64,000 nucleotides of DNA, from the NCBI GenBank assembly GCA_017163975.1, contig JAFFSR010000017.1, positions 744,001 through 808,000 on the forward strand, written 5' to 3'. Source of the stretch: Anastatus disparis. Taxonomy: Eukaryota; Arthropoda; Insecta; Hymenoptera; Eupelmidae. This document shows, piece after piece, positions 1-11,755 of this stretch. How positions within the stretch are numbered: position 1 is the stretch's first letter; the number at the start of each line of letters is the position of its first letter. The notes under the pieces were generated by a model, which was not told the DNA's origin, did no database searches, and was given only the letters and a program-made list of their open reading frames with translations. Made by a program: the position numbers and the translations under genes.

Positions 1-757
1 TGTTCTTAATGTATTTAATTACATCAATAATATAAATACGTATTCAAATACAAAACATCATCATATTCAATAAATTTAGTGGAGCCACAAGACCCAATGC
101 ATCTTACCTGGGGTTAGTATCCCTTATTTTAGCCACTTCATTTAATTTGCATTGTATTTCATGGCGTCACTTTCCACTTTGGATCAGCTTTCGACTAACT
201 TTACCGATCGAAAATAGCTAAAAAAGATATTTTGTTTTTATTTATTTTTTTCGGCTTATTCTTTGAATTTGGACAAATTTACGCGCTTTCGCTTCTCATT
301 TGTTAAAATAAATAGATATTTACAAGAAAAAAAATTTTGATATATATTTTTATCAAAAATAAATGAAATTACTTATGTAACTACTTTCTATGGGTAAAAA
401 AGGTCTAAATCTCATCTTCAAGAGTAAGTTGGAGCAAAAGTGGTTACCGACCGGAAAGTAAAAATGTTATTTAATCATAAATGAAATGATTATACTGTTT
501 TTAAAAAAAATTGTTATTGAGCGCAATTTTTCATACATACATGATTGTATAATAGATGTTTTTTTCATAATATCCATCATATTTTAAGCAAAAAGTAAAA
601 ATAACAGGAAAAATAAAATTTTGTGGCACGTGAGATCTCATATGAGTTCTCATATGAGTTCTCTTATGAGATCTCGTTTCATTTTTAATCGTGAGATCTC
701 GTGTATGATCTCACATGAGACCTCACGTGAGATCTCATGTCATTTTTTTTCAGTAGG
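1..757 (-). repeat. Reversed, internally deleted copy of a 2.1-kb repeat family (copy Z)
   Basis: Bases 1-330 read on the minus strand match 9,860-10,180 and 24,400-24,590 (same CGATCGGTAAAGTT, CTCCACTAAATTTAT and related words). Bases 600-757 match the left end of the copy at 23,041. The family appears to end in CCCTACTGAAAA: here TTTTCAGTAGG at 747-757, at 23,041 the direct form, and at 10,838-10,848 the opposite end. Distance from that end to the CGATCGGTAAAG block is about 540 bp here and about 1,380 bp at 23,041, so this copy lost internal sequence. No coding capacity is seen. The copy runs off the window start. Confidence 0.7.
620..745. repeat. Cluster of short palindromes built on GAGATCTCATATGAG
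   Basis: Within about 125 bp the sequence is a chain of self-complementary 10-12-mers (GAGATCTC, CATATG, CACGTGAGATCTC). The same kind of cluster marks the ends of the other copies of this family at 10,590-10,830, 23,050-23,195, 25,000-25,185 and 42,790-42,810. The open frame over it is a by-product of the repeat and is not a gene. Confidence 0.75.
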
Positions 758-763
758 TCATAA

Positions 764-970
764 ACCCATAAACCATAAACCTAGAAACCATAAACCCATA
801 AACCATAAATCCATAAACCGTAAAGTCATAAACTTATAAACCAATAAACCATAAACCTATAAACCATAAACCCATAAACCATAAACCCATAGACTATAAA
901 CCCATTAACCATAAACCATTTAACCATAAACCATTTAACCATAAACCATAAACCCATAAATCATAAACTA
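764..970. repeat. CATAAACC minisatellite
   Basis: A degenerate tandem repeat with an 8-bp core CATAAACC, often as a 15-16-bp double unit CATAAACCCATAAAC, runs for about 200 bp. It abuts the end of the 2.1-kb repeat copy. An open frame across its left part is not coding. Confidence 0.85.
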
Positions 971-1051
971 AAATATATTCACGTAAGAAAAAAAAGTCTC
1001 AATTCTTCACTTTAATATAATAGTAGTAATATTGCAGTAAATGCTAATTAT

Positions 1052-1757
1052 ACTTACAAAGAGAGTGCATTACATTTTCTTGGATTTCCTTCTGACTTTA
1101 GGATTAATTTTATTAAATAGAATCATAATAAAAGCCGCATACATTCGGTCCAACGCTCGATTGTTCCGAGTTATGAGCAGTTTTGTCTGTTTTGCTAAAG
1201 AATTGGCATCCGCTTCATAGTTTTACAGTTTTCAAACTACTTATTCTATAAGGTTTTTACTGATTGCATATTAAAATTGAGATTAAAACCTTTTGATAAA
1301 AAGAACGCGTCCAAAAAGCTCAAGTTGCTTAAAAATTATAAGGAAATAAAAATAACGTAAATATTTAGCTATAAATATGCATTAGAAAATAGAAGCTGTA
1401 TTTTAATCTGAAATTCATTTTAATTGGTTTTTTTCTTTTGAAATTCATTTTAATTTTTCATAACTTTTAAACAACTTGAGCTTTCTGAACACGTTTTTTT
1501 TCTTATCAAAAGTTTTCAATCTCAACTATAAAAAGCAATTAGTAAAAACCTCATGGATAAGTAGTTCGAAAACCGTAAAACTATAAAGCGGATGCAAATT
1601 CTTCAGCAAAACAGACAAAACTCTTTATAATTTGGAAAAAATCGAGTGTCGCACCGAATGCACGCGACTTTTATCATGATTTCATGTAAGAAAAAATATC
1701 CCAAAATGAGAAGGAAATTCGAGACCCAAATGCAATGCACTCTCCTTGTTAGTTTTT
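1052..1757. repeat. 700-bp foldback (inverted repeat, arms about 280 bp)
   Basis: Left arm begins ACAAAGAGAGTGCATT and the right arm ends AATGCACTCTCCTTGT. Inner matches include GTTTTGTCTGTTTTGCT against AGCAAAACAGACAAAAC, and CTCAAGTTG against CAACTTGAG. The arms differ at many positions, so this is an old insertion. No flanking duplication was recognised. The open frame at 1,646-1,849 lies in the right arm and is not a gene. Confidence 0.75.
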
Positions 1758-2090
1758 GTTATTTTATTCAAATTAAATTTGATTCAGTCTATTTTTATCT
1801 TTATATGTTTAATTCATGTTATTATCATGCAATACTGATCATAAAATAACAAGATGTTAATATCTTTTATTAGTAGTTGAAATCCCTTTAATATTCGAAG
1901 TTTGAATTTTGTCTAATTTAATTTATTTTTACTTTCACATTTATAACTAGTACTCAATTTAGATATTTACTATTATTCTTTATCATGGCGATGCATTTCC
2001 CTTATTTTTTACTATGTTTTGTATTCAATTTCATGTTTTAATTTAGTAATAATAGAATGTATCCTCAAATATATAAGGGTAGTGATGCCG
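1758..2090. other. AT-rich spacer, nothing recognised
   Basis: No convincing coding, repeat or RNA signal was seen on either strand. Confidence 0.5.
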
Positions 2091-2099
2091 TCAAGTAGC

Positions 2100-2215
2100 G
2101 TCTCTTTCTATTTCACTCCCTCTTGACGAATTGGATAAAGCGTGGCGCTGGTTATCCATGTGCCGCACGTTCGAATCTAGCATACGTGAATCTGTCCACA
2201 GCGTGCTTTTCATTT
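2100..2215 (+). repeat. tRNA-like SINE head
   Basis: A B-box-like CGTTCGAATCT at about 2,168 is preceded by an A-box-like TTGGATAAAGCGTGG at about 2,131. Together they resemble the internal RNA polymerase III promoter of a tRNA-derived SINE. No proper cloverleaf with a 7-bp acceptor stem could be drawn, so this is a SINE or tRNA fossil and not a tRNA gene. Confidence 0.45.
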
Positions 2216-2797
2216 GAATAGCAATAATTTTTTTTTTAAACGTTATCAATTGACTTCTATTGGTTATTGAAAAATTTCATTAAAAGTTTCTTAGTTATTA
2301 TCTAATTAAATGAAATTTTTTTCATATATAATTCTTTCTATACAAACAAAAAACTAAAATAAACTTTTTTTTATTGATCGAATGGTAGTTGATCAATGAG
2401 AAGTTCTTCATTTCGTTTTAATTATAACTACCAATTTAAGTCCTGTTGCAACAGATAGTACTCAACGATTGCTTGATTGATTTCAAAACTAACTTCAGCC
2501 AAAAACTGTTAATATTTTATGAATTTTATATTATTAAAAAGAATGAACTGAATACAGAAGTAGTCGACGATTGCTTGATTGATTTCAAAACTTTTTTAAG
2601 CAAAAACTATAGACAAATCGAATAAAAGATATAAACTTGATGATGATTACTCAATTCACTTCAGTAATTTGAAGAGCTAAAATTAAAAAAAAAACAATGA
2701 TGTACATAGTAAAATAAAATATTTAAAAAAAATGTTTTGAAGGATACTATAATATCCAATACCTAAACTCGACTAAAATATACTTTTTTGACCTTGA
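2216..2797. other. AT-rich spacer with one 25-bp direct repeat
   Basis: Only one structure is visible: the word CGATTGCTTGATTGATTTCA occurs at about 2,465 and again at about 2,570, 105 bp apart, with related flanks. No gene was seen. Confidence 0.5.
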
Positions 2798-3058
2798 GGG
2801 CGCAAAATTCGATTCTCTATGCTTGTCAAGCGGGCACAAAATAGTACATTCCCGCCCTAGGGCGCAAATGTACTATTTTGCGCCCACGTGACGAGCATAG
2901 AAATTGAATTTTTCACCCTTTCGATCAAAAAACAATATGTGTACCACGGGCGCAAGGGGATTCGCGGCCCTTGTGCGAATTTAGCGCCCTCGCTTCGTTC
3001 TGGCGCTCATTCGCACTCTGGTCGGAATCCCCTATTTTGCGCCTTTGATACACAATGT
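2798..3058. repeat. Pair of adjacent GGGCGCAAA inverted repeats
   Basis: The first hairpin (2,798-2,918) pairs GGGCGCAAAATTC and AAAATAGTACATT on the left with AATGTACTATTTTGCGCCC on the right. The second (2,940-3,058) pairs TGTACCACGGGCGCAAGGGG with CCCCTATTTTGCGCC and GATACACA. The motif CTATTTTGCGCC occurs in both. GC content is clearly above the surroundings. It is probably a pair of related small foldbacks or one internally duplicated MITE. Confidence 0.65.
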
Positions 3059-3452
3059 ACTATTTTTAAAAGTAAAAATAGTGATATAAAATACACATAT
3101 AAATGAAAAATCCAATCTGGATGATTGTTTGATGTAAAATAAAGTTGTTAATTTTCTTATTTTTAAATATTTTTTTATGAAATCTAAAAAATACACTATA
3201 AAGCTTAAAAACCTTTAAAAGTAAGTCTTTGAAATTACATTTTTTGCAGAGATAAAAATTTTGAAATAATTGAAATTCATTAATTTACAGTATTAAAATG
3301 AAATTATCTAAATACTACAAATTTTGTATTGTTTATAATCCAATTAAAGATATTTTTTCTCTTTACAATTGCTATGATAGTTTTCAAATTACGTAATCAT
3401 TTTTATTTTTGAGGCGAATACTGCCATATCGATAACACTTTTTCATTATTGC
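3059..3452. other. AT-rich spacer, nothing recognised
   Basis: No open frame longer than expected by chance and no repeat structure was seen. Confidence 0.5.
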
Positions 3453-3844
3453 TTAAGAGCAGACCGAATTCGCTGTCCTTGTCTAATTGAGATTTTTGTT
3501 ATTTACTCAAGTATCAATCGATGTATCTGCAAATTGAAGGTTAAGCGCAATAGATATTATTATTACAAATATTTATACACAAGAAAAAAAAAATCTATCA
3601 CTTTGTTTTTGAGAAAAGTAAGTAAGGCGAAAATATTATAAACATAAACTTTTACTTTGGCGTTACTTACTTTTCTCAAAAACAAAGTCGCAGATTTTTT
3701 TTTCTTGTGCATAAATATTTGTAATAATAATATCTATTGCGCTTAAATTTCAATTTGCAGATATGCCGTTTAATACTTGAGTAAATAACAAACAACTCAA
3801 TTGTTACTCGGTCGGTATCAGGTTCTACTCTGGCCTTGTCTTAA
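3453..3844 (+). mobile_element. TTAA-flanked foldback MITE, copy 1
   Basis: A 384-bp element lies between TTAA at 3,453-3,456 and TTAA at 3,841-3,844. The arms are long and near-complementary (for example CGCAATAGATATTATTATTA against TAATAATATCTATTGCGC, and TTTGTTTTTGAGAAAAGTAA against its complement). Hence almost the whole element is one hairpin. TTAA duplications are the hallmark of the piggyBac superfamily (also of Kolobok). It has no coding capacity. The reverse-oriented sister copy at 62,928-63,320 has clearer GCAGGCCGGA ends. Confidence 0.82.
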
Positions 3845-3904
3845 TTACGTCATCTTTACGATAAATACGAACGCAGATGATACAAATTATGAATTTTTGC
3901 TTTT

Positions 3905-4487
3905 TCAACAAAAAAAAAATTTTTTTACATACCACGTTTCCAAAACGTATTAAAAAGTATATTAAAACGAACTAGAAAGTATAAAATAATGTCTACTATT
4001 GCTATATACATTTATCATCTCTTGTAGATTTCCACACTCTATACATATTGTTCAGGAAATCTTGATTGTAAATTTTTAATAGCTATGAAAATATTTGCAA
4101 GACCTAAAATAAAAAACGTGGGCGCATACAATACATAATAATAATAAGTGTATGGAGTAGGTATCGTTGAAAAACTCGCACAATAGTTCATATCATTTAT
4201 AGTGCAATAGAATTGTTAGCAATTATGTATCAGATGAACTATTCATGCATCAATTATCTGCTACATGCGCCCCACGTTTTTTATTTTAAATCTTGCAAAT
4301 ATTTTCATAGCTATTTAATATTCACAATCAAGATTTCCTGGACAATATATATATAGAGTATGGTAATCTACAAGAGATGATAAATGTATATAGCGATAGT
4401 AGACATTATTTTATACTTTTTAGTTCGTTTTAATATACTTTTTAGTACATTTTAAAAACGTGGTATGTAAAAAAAATTTTTTTTTAA
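3905..4487. repeat. 580-bp foldback
   Basis: The arms (about 3,905-4,133 and 4,268-4,487) pair over ACATACCACGTTT with AAACGTGGTATGT, AAAAACGTGGGCGCAT with ATGCGCCCCACGTTTTT, and TTTATCATCTCTTGTAGAT with its complement. The loop of about 130 bp contains further short hairpins. Flanking duplications were not identified. Confidence 0.75.
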
Positions 4488-5184
4488 ATATTATTTTCTA
4501 CTTTTTGGTCTTGTGTGTGTAAAATGTTTTCACATTCTTTCATTAATGAATTATGTTTCATCAACACATAAATTCAATGATGGCAGCACTTAACAGCTTC
4601 TAGCCTCCTTTTCTTAGCGAGCTGTGGTACCCGCTAAGAGAAGAGAATCGGCGATTATGCATTAATCCAGTTGCAACAAGTTGGTTAGTTTTTGTTTTTG
4701 AAGAAGTCAACATTTAAACTATTTTTAAAGAACACGTGGTCGCATGCTGAATTTTCCGCCATTTTGAAGATAATGACACCATTGGAAATTCTACTAAAAT
4801 ATGATATTTTATGCATTGATGGACCATAAAATCGATAAAATCTAATGTTAAGACTAATAAAAACAATATAAAATGTTGTAATTTATGTCTAATTACGATA
4901 TATGACAAGTTAAAGAACTATAAAAATTTTCAAAGATTTTTAGACACCAATGTTAAAAGTATATCCATATATAAAATCTTCAAATTTTTAGTTTTTAAAA
5001 ATCTCCGCAAATAATTGATATATTAATATATGAATAGGTAGAAATATATAAATTTAGTTTCATAATATTGCATTGTCATCATAATCTTAACTATGTTTAA
5101 AATTTCAAGGCTCATCGGGAAGTTAGTTTAAAATCGATCACAAAATTCCACCCAAACAGTCAGACAGACAGACACAAAGAGAAG
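4488..5184. other. AT-rich spacer, nothing recognised
   Basis: A 64-codon open frame on the minus strand (4,714-4,908) has no recognisable features. A short CAGACAGACAGAC tract lies just before the TTAA element at 5,185. Confidence 0.45.
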
Positions 5185-5493
5185 TTAACCCTTTCAGAAC
5201 GGAATTTTTATTTCATTATGAAAAGTTCTGATAACCATTTAGCGATGATAAATGTTCATTTATTAAGCAATTTTTGCAATAAAAAAATTTTTTTTTTCAC
5301 TTTTTTTCTTTTTAAGCTTTTTCAGTTTCTATCAAAGATATAATAACTTAGGCTTGATTTGAGATCGGAAATAGTTTACTTCAATCTAATACACATATTT
5401 TTTTACGAAATTTGAAGCCACTTTTGCACAATTTCAAAAAAACCCAAAAATGTCAATGTACATTGGAATGTTTGTAAATTCTGAAAGGGTTAA
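5185..5493 (+). mobile_element. TTAA-flanked MITE with CCCTTTCAGAA ends
   Basis: TTAA at 5,185-5,188 is followed by CCCTTTCAGAAC, and TTCTGAAAGGG precedes TTAA at 5,490-5,493. The element is 301 bp, non-autonomous and of piggyBac-like type. A 3'-truncated copy in the opposite arm of the next structure starts at 7,097 (TTAACCCTTTCAGAATTTAC). Confidence 0.8.
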
Positions 5494-7305
5494 TAAAAAC
5501 GTAGTAAAAATTGCAATGCCTCTAATTACTGCTTTAACAGGAACAAAGGGCTGGGTTTAAATAAAAAACAGATCTAAATAAAATTATTTAAATCAATTTC
5601 AACAAATAGAAAGTCAGTATGTATTTTCATTAAGTCATACTGATTACTGAACTAGATATTTAAATATTTTTTATTTATAATAGCATACAAAAAAGCGTGC
5701 AGTACATAAAAATTTATATAAATGTGCACATAAAACTTCTTTCTCAGTGTTCGTTTTGTTTTCTATTATTTTCATAACATAGTTTATGATTTTAAAAAAA
5801 TTACTTTAACAATTCATAGAATTACAACACATTATACTTTTTGAAATGTTTTTACGTTTTGTGTTATATTTGATTTCTAAACCTTGAATGACATTTTTAT
5901 GCTTTATAAGAATATCTTATTCATAAACAAATACAACAAAATCAAACCCAGATTTTAATTTTTCTTTTTTACTATAATTGTGAGTCATTTTAGTCAAAAA
6001 ATATTATCTATGTCCAAAAACAAAATTCAAATATTCAATTTTATACATAAATTATTTCAAATCTTTTTATTGATAAAAAAAATTATCTGTTCTTTATGTT
6101 GACAATGTAGGCTTGATGATATACTTCACTTTATAAATTTCTGGGATAGTTTCTATTATTGAGACTAGAGAGACAGAATTTATTAACCAAACTGTCATCC
6201 TTAGTTAGTATCACATTTATCAGTAATGAATATTTCGGCAGAAAAATCTTTTCATAAGTAAAGATATTAGTTTTTGTATATTTTTTTTATAAAAAATATT
6301 TTTAAATTAAATATTTTAGTAGGTAAGCAAAGACAGTTCTGGATACCCTCACTCCTCCGCCCATTAGCTCACCTGTGCAGGTGCAAAAAATAATGACCAG
6401 TCGCGCGATATAAGAAATTCACTCCGTGCCTGCGCGCCATGTTAGCGCTCATTGGCGCGCGAGCTCCGGCGCAGCGTCGATAAGCGAATCACCACTATCC
6501 GCGCCGCGTCGATAAGCGAAGATTAGCGAATTATAAAATCAGCTTTTATAATAACATATTCGATACCCAGCACTGTGATGCCAGAGATAAGACAAAGCTG
6601 CATAGAAACTGTAATGTATGTACTTTTTAGTGTTACGTCATACTGAGATAAGAAGAAAACTGCATTTTAGCTAGACAGTTGATCTGTAATGCTTATACTT
6701 ATAAGAGCACATGCGTGTGACAAAGTGTAATGCTAGTGACGTCATATAGAGATAAGACGAAGTTGCATTTTAGGGGTCCAAACAATCTTGTAATTGACCT
6801 CCACTCCCAACTCTATACATTTCAGTATGTGAGCTACAATGTTCTCATCTCCTATCTCTTACTCTAAAATATTATTATTATTATTATTATTATAAATTAT
6901 TCTTAAATTATTATTATTAGAAATATTTAAATATCTAGTTCAGTAATCAGTATGACTTAATGAAAATACATACTGACTTTCTATTTGTTGAAATTGATTT
7001 AAATAATTTTATTTAGGTCTGTTTTTTATTTAAACCCAGCCCTTTGTTCCTGTTAGAGCAGTAATTAGAGGCATTGCAATTTTTACTACGTTTTTATTAA
7101 CCCTTTCAGAATTTACAAACATTCCAATGTACATTGACATTTTTGGGTTTTTTTGAAATTGTGCAAAAGTGGCTTCAAATTTCGTAAAAAAATATGTGTA
7201 TTAGATTGAAGTAAACTATTTCCGATCTCAAATCGAGGGCCTAAGTTATTATATCTTTGATAGAAACTGAAAAAGCTTAAAAAGAAAAAAAGTGGAAAAA
7301 AAAAT
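5280..7305. repeat. Large inverted repeat, arms about 390 bp, spacer 1.25 kb
   Basis: The segment 5,280-5,680 reappears as its reverse complement at 6,920-7,305 with few differences. Examples are AAAGGGCTGGGTTTAAATAA against TTATTTAAACCCAGCCCTTT, and CATTGGAATGTTTG against CAAACATTCCAATG. The arms include the CCCTTTCAGAA MITE, so the MITE was present before the arm was copied. The spacer holds a GC-rich patch at 6,345-6,530 and an ATT microsatellite at 6,879-6,895. No gene was seen. Confidence 0.8.
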
Positions 7306-7362
7306 TTTTGTTGTTGGTCGGAGGAGTGGGGGTATCCAGAACTGTCTTTGCTTACCTACTTA
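6318..7362. repeat. Second, interlocked inverted repeat with 45-bp arms
   Basis: GTAGGTAAGCAAAGACAGTT at 6,320 pairs with AACTGTCTTTGCTTACCTAC at 7,339-7,358. The pairing continues through CTGGATACCC / GGGTATCCAG and ACTCCTCC / GGAGGAGT. It encloses the right arm of the previous inverted repeat, so two inverted-repeat systems overlap here. Confidence 0.75.
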
Positions 7363-7695
7363 CTTTAAGGAAAAAATTTTTTAAATAAATTTTTGAAACA
7401 TGAATGAGTAGAGTAGACCGAGCTATAGCGCACCCAGTCATGACGTCACAGCCGTCTGTCTCTCTCGCATCCTTTTCCTCATGCACTATAGATGTGTAGA
7501 TTCCCTCTCCCCAGGGTGAGATGGACATCGTTTCGGAGGTCGTGTAAAGCAACGATGTGTAGGTTCCCCCTCCCTCAAAGCAAGATGGACATAGGTTCCC
7601 CTCCTCCAAGGTAAGATGGACATTGTTTCTGAGCTGGCTGAGACCAACAAAGAGAAGTATTTCCCCTCTCGGCGCTATAGCTATAGGCTCTGAGT
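7363..7695. repeat. Diverged GC-richer tandem repeat, left part of an interrupted array
   Basis: Units containing GATGTGTAGGTTCCCCCTCC and AGATGGACAT recur two to three times. The last unit (TTCCCCTCTCGGCGCTATAG) matches the unit at 19,310-19,345 (CTTCCCCTCTTGACGCTATA). This places both ends of the 7,696-19,243 block inside one satellite. An open frame on the minus strand here is a repeat by-product. Confidence 0.6.
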
Positions 7696-8815
7696 CAGGG
7701 TTGTAAATTTTTCCATTTACCGATTAAGCAACTGGTAAATGGTCGGACTATTTACCAGTTACTGGGTGACTAAATGGTAAATGGTCAGACCATTTACCAT
7801 TTACAGAGCAAGTAAATGGTAAATGGTCTAACCAGTTTCCAGTTACAGAGCAAGTAACTGGAAATGATCGTACCAGTTCCCAGTTACAGAGCAAGTAACT
7901 GGAAATGATCGTACCATTTACCAGTTACTGGGTGAGTAAATGGTAAATGGTCGGACTATTTATCATTTACAGAGCAAGTAAATGGTAAATACTTTAAACA
8001 GTTCCCAGTTACTGAGCAAGTAACTGGAAATGGTCGAACCATTTACCAGTTACTGGGTGAGTAAATGGTAAATAGTCTCACCAGTTTCCAGTTGCAGAGC
8101 AAGGAACTGGAAATGGTCGACCCATTTACCAGTTACTAGGTGAGTAAATGGTAAATGGTCGGACCATTTACCAGTTGCTGAGTGAGTAAATGATAAATGG
8201 TCAAACCATTTACCATTTACTCACCTAGTAACTGGTAAATGGGTCGACCATTTCCAGTTCCTTGCTCTGCAACTGGAAACTGGTGAGACTATTTACCATT
8301 TACTCACCCAGTAACTGGTAAATGGTCCAAGCATTTACCAGTCGCTCTGTAACTGTTCCGACCATTTACCATTTACCCAGGTCGTAACTGCAAACTGGTT
8401 GAATCATTTATCATTTACCCACCCGCTTACTGCGAACTGATTCGACCATTTACCAGTTACCAGAGTTGTAAATAAGGAAATAGTTTTCTTATTTGAAATG
8501 GTGAAGTAATTAAAAATATTTGCACCATTTACCATTTACAGAGCAAGTAAATGGTAAATGGTCTGACCAGTTCGCAGTTACACAGCAAGTAAATGGTGAA
8601 TGGTCGGACCATTTACCATTTACAGATTAAGTAACTGGTAAATGGTCGGACCATTTACCATTTACAGATCAAGTAAATGGTAAATGGTCTGACCAGTTAC
8701 CAGTTATAGACCAAGTAACTGGTAAATGGTCTGACCATTTACCATTTACAGTGCAAGTAAATGGTGAATGGTCTTACCAGTTCCCAGTTACAGAGCAGGT
8801 AACTGAGAATCATCA
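7696..8815. repeat. 42-bp palindromic satellite, array 1
   Basis: Roughly 26 units of about 42 bp alternate GTAAATGGTAAATGGTC with GGACCATTTACCATTTAC, spaced by CAGAGCAAG or TGGGTGAG. Each unit is itself self-complementary. The array turns back on itself near 8,205, where 8,060-8,200 and 8,210-8,320 are inverted copies. An internal element end (CAGAGTTGTAAATAAGG) occurs at 8,461. Confidence 0.9.
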
Positions 8816-8854
8816 AATCTGGAATTTGATCTATAATTCAAATGATTTTTAAAT

Positions 8855-10848
8855 ATTTTAACATTACGATTAAATGATTCTACTTCACATCTACAAAACA
8901 ATCGTTATCTAAAGCATGCTATTATGAATAATGGTTTCAAACTATATTCGAGCATGATTATACTTGGCGATTAAATAATAATAAAACAATCTAATTTTTT
9001 ACAAAGATTTAGACGATGTTTACAAGTAATAGTTAAAAAACTAGTCACTACAATTATATATATCACCTTTTACACTCGAGGAGGCTATCACTTTTCAGTG
9101 AGATCTGGAGCGATGCCGTTCGTATACAAAGCTTTGTACAAAATTTGCGTATTTACAAATTGAGTTACTCATTTTATATCACAGACGAAATCATGTATAC
9201 GAGGGTTGGAGTCAGTTCACTGATTAATGACAGTTTTTCTAATCAATAGTAGCGTCGTTCTATGACGCACGCTGAATCTGGTTTAGATTAACGGCATAAC
9301 ACGTCTTACCAATTGTTATACAATTTGCATGTCGCCGCAAAAACAGTTGCAGCTTTATTTATGTCTTAGAACATTATGACAAACTACCTTCAATGAACCG
9401 ACAGTGACTTAGTACTTAATATCTTTTTTTATCATACTGATAAATTATTTTTACATATCGTTTACAATTGCATCATACAGATTTAAATAATATAGGTTTT
9501 TATAACTCAAGAATTATTGATTTTACTTTTATTTTAGAGTATTATCGCAATCTTATTGCTTGTTTTACTAATTCTGTTGTGAATCTAACGTAATCAGAAA
9601 AATTGTTAAATCGTGCTGGAATATAATTTCAAACCATGATATATAATCATATCCATATAGACATTTCACATAGTTTTTATAATAAGAATTATATTTGTAT
9701 GCAATGTAAGTCTAAATGTTAAAAGTAAGGTAATACACATATTCTATTATTATACTATTCGTTATGTTGAAGGTCAGTTTAAGACAAGGTTTTAGACATT
9801 TTTTACTGATCGAAAGTAGCGAAAGAAGTAATTTTGTTTATTTTCAATAAAAATGTATATCGGAATTGCTTTTACTTGTAAATATCTATTCATTTTAACA
9901 AATGAGAAATAGAAGCGTGTAAATTTGTTAATATTCAAAGAACGAGCCAAAAAAAATAAATAAAAACTAAATATCTTTTTTAGCTATTTTCGATCGGTAA
10001 AGTTGGTCAAAAGCTGATCTTTAATTGGAAAGTGTCACCATAAAATACAATGCAAATTAATTGAAGTAGCCAAAATAAGAACTTCTGACCCCGGACAAGA
10101 TGCTTGAGGTCTAATGGCTCCACTAAATTTATCGAGTATGATAATATTATAATGTTCGAAGACGTATTTATAATATTAGTGTAATTATAAGGGCATAATG
10201 AAGCTTCCCCTTCTGATAATATTTCTAATCCAAGTTTATGAGTAAATAGTAGATTTAATCGGGTTTTTTTCACTTCAAAAAAAAAAATCGATAGGATTCA
10301 ACTTGAGTGCAGACAACTAAAGAAATCTAACAAAATCTTATACTGAAAAAGTTATATAAAAGTTTTTAATTTATAGTATTTTAAGGTTGGGATTATCAAC
10401 TTTGATATCTAAATTGCGATCTAAGTTCATAAAAAAATAACAGCTCCGGAGGATTTTTTATATTAACTAAAGTGATTGTACTAATATAGCTAATGTCAAA
10501 ATTTGTCAAAATTTAAAGAACAAGACAAAAAAATTAAAAAAGTAATAAATATATTTTTAAAGTTTTTTAAATTGAATAAAATATGTAAGAGCTCCCATGT
10601 GAGATCACATATGAGATCGCACACGAGATTGCATATGAGATGTCACATGAAATCGCCTATGAGATCGCATATGAAATCGAATATATATTCGTTAAATTTT
10701 TAAAATAAAATAAATATATGTGCGATCTGACATGAGATCTCACATATATTTATTTTATTTTCAAATTTCAACGAATATGTATGAGATTTCATAGGCGATT
10801 TCATATGAGATCCCACATGAGAGCTCATACAAAATTTTCAGTAGGGAT
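8855..10848 (+). repeat. 2-kb repeat family, copy X (left end replaced by the satellite)
   Basis: From ACGATTAAATGATTCTAC (8,861) onward it is collinear with 23,330-25,185 (copy Y), including ACTTTTCAGTGAG, GGAGCGATGCCGTTC and CGATCGGTAAAGTT. It ends in TTTTCAGTAGGG at 10,848. The left end present in copy Y (CCCTACTGAAAA…) is missing, having been displaced by the 42-bp array. Palindromic GAGATC/CATATG words fill 10,590-10,830. The open frames at 10,007-10,273 and 10,503-10,703 are not conserved in copy Y and are not genes. Confidence 0.8.
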
Positions 10849-10936
10849 GATTTTTCTTGGCTTGTTCTTGAAATTTATACATATTTACACTCTTCCGATT
10901 CTCATTTATTTAAAATAAGTTCATACCTATAAGTAC

Positions 10937-11185
10937 AATCGGTGGTAGCGCAGGGGCTAAGGCTCTTGGCTCATGCTGTAGTAGACCGAAGTTTAGTCTC
11001 TGGGAAAATTTTGGAAAAATATTTCTGAATTTTTCTTTGTGAAATAGAATTAGGAGACGAGGAAAAACCAATTAAAAAGTGTCCCTGGCCAATAAAAATT
11101 ACGGGTCTCAGTCCACAGCGATCAAGAGACCCACTGTCAATAAAATAGAGGAGAAAATGATATCTCCAATCCTAGTAGAAATATA
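10937..11185 (+). repeat. tRNA-derived SINE (A/B family), copy in segment A
   Basis: GTAGCGCAGGGGCTAAGG at about 10,946 fits a pol III A box. GAAGTTTAGTCTCTGGG fits a worn B box, which is better kept in the sister copy at 42,915 (GGAGTTGAATCCCC). The body continues through GGAAAAACCAATTA and TCAAGAGACCCACT to about 11,185 in both copies. No target duplication is visible because both copies lie inside a larger duplication. Confidence 0.6.
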
Positions 11186-11755
11186 AAATGTGCATTACTG
11201 TTTAAAATAGTTTTTTATTATAAAAGACTGTTTAAAACTGTTCAAAATAGTTTATTAGTGTGAAATTTTTGACATTTAAAACAGTTATAAAGAGTTTTCA
11301 ACATTTTTGAACAGTAAAGTGAACATTTTCTCGTATATATTATAAAAATTTTAATATATATAATAAAATTTCTACAAAGACAAAATTATGAAACACTATT
11401 TAAAATCATTTCGAAATTTTTGAAACTTTTTGAAACTGTTTAAAAATGTAGGTGTTCAAAACTTTTTAAAACCATTCAGAACTGTTCAAGTTAATAAAAA
11501 ATAGTTTATATTGATTTAAAATTGTTTTAAAATATTTTTAATATTTAAAATAATCTATTACTTTTAAATATAAAAAAATCAAAACTATTCAACACTGTTT
11601 ACAATCATTTCGAAATTTTCAAAATTTTTGAAAGTGTTTGAAAATGTTTAAAACTGTTCATAACTGTTTTAAATATCCTAAATTTCGCACTTATAAACAG
11701 TTTTAAACAGTTTTGAACAGTTTTAAATATATTTAAACATTTTATATTTCCGCTA
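11186..11755. repeat. Degenerate TGTTTAAAACTG repeat field
   Basis: The word (T)GTTTAAAACTGTT and its complement AACAGTTTTAAAC recur many times on both strands across 570 bp, so the block can fold on itself. The same field occurs in segment B at 43,195-43,560. Confidence 0.7.
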
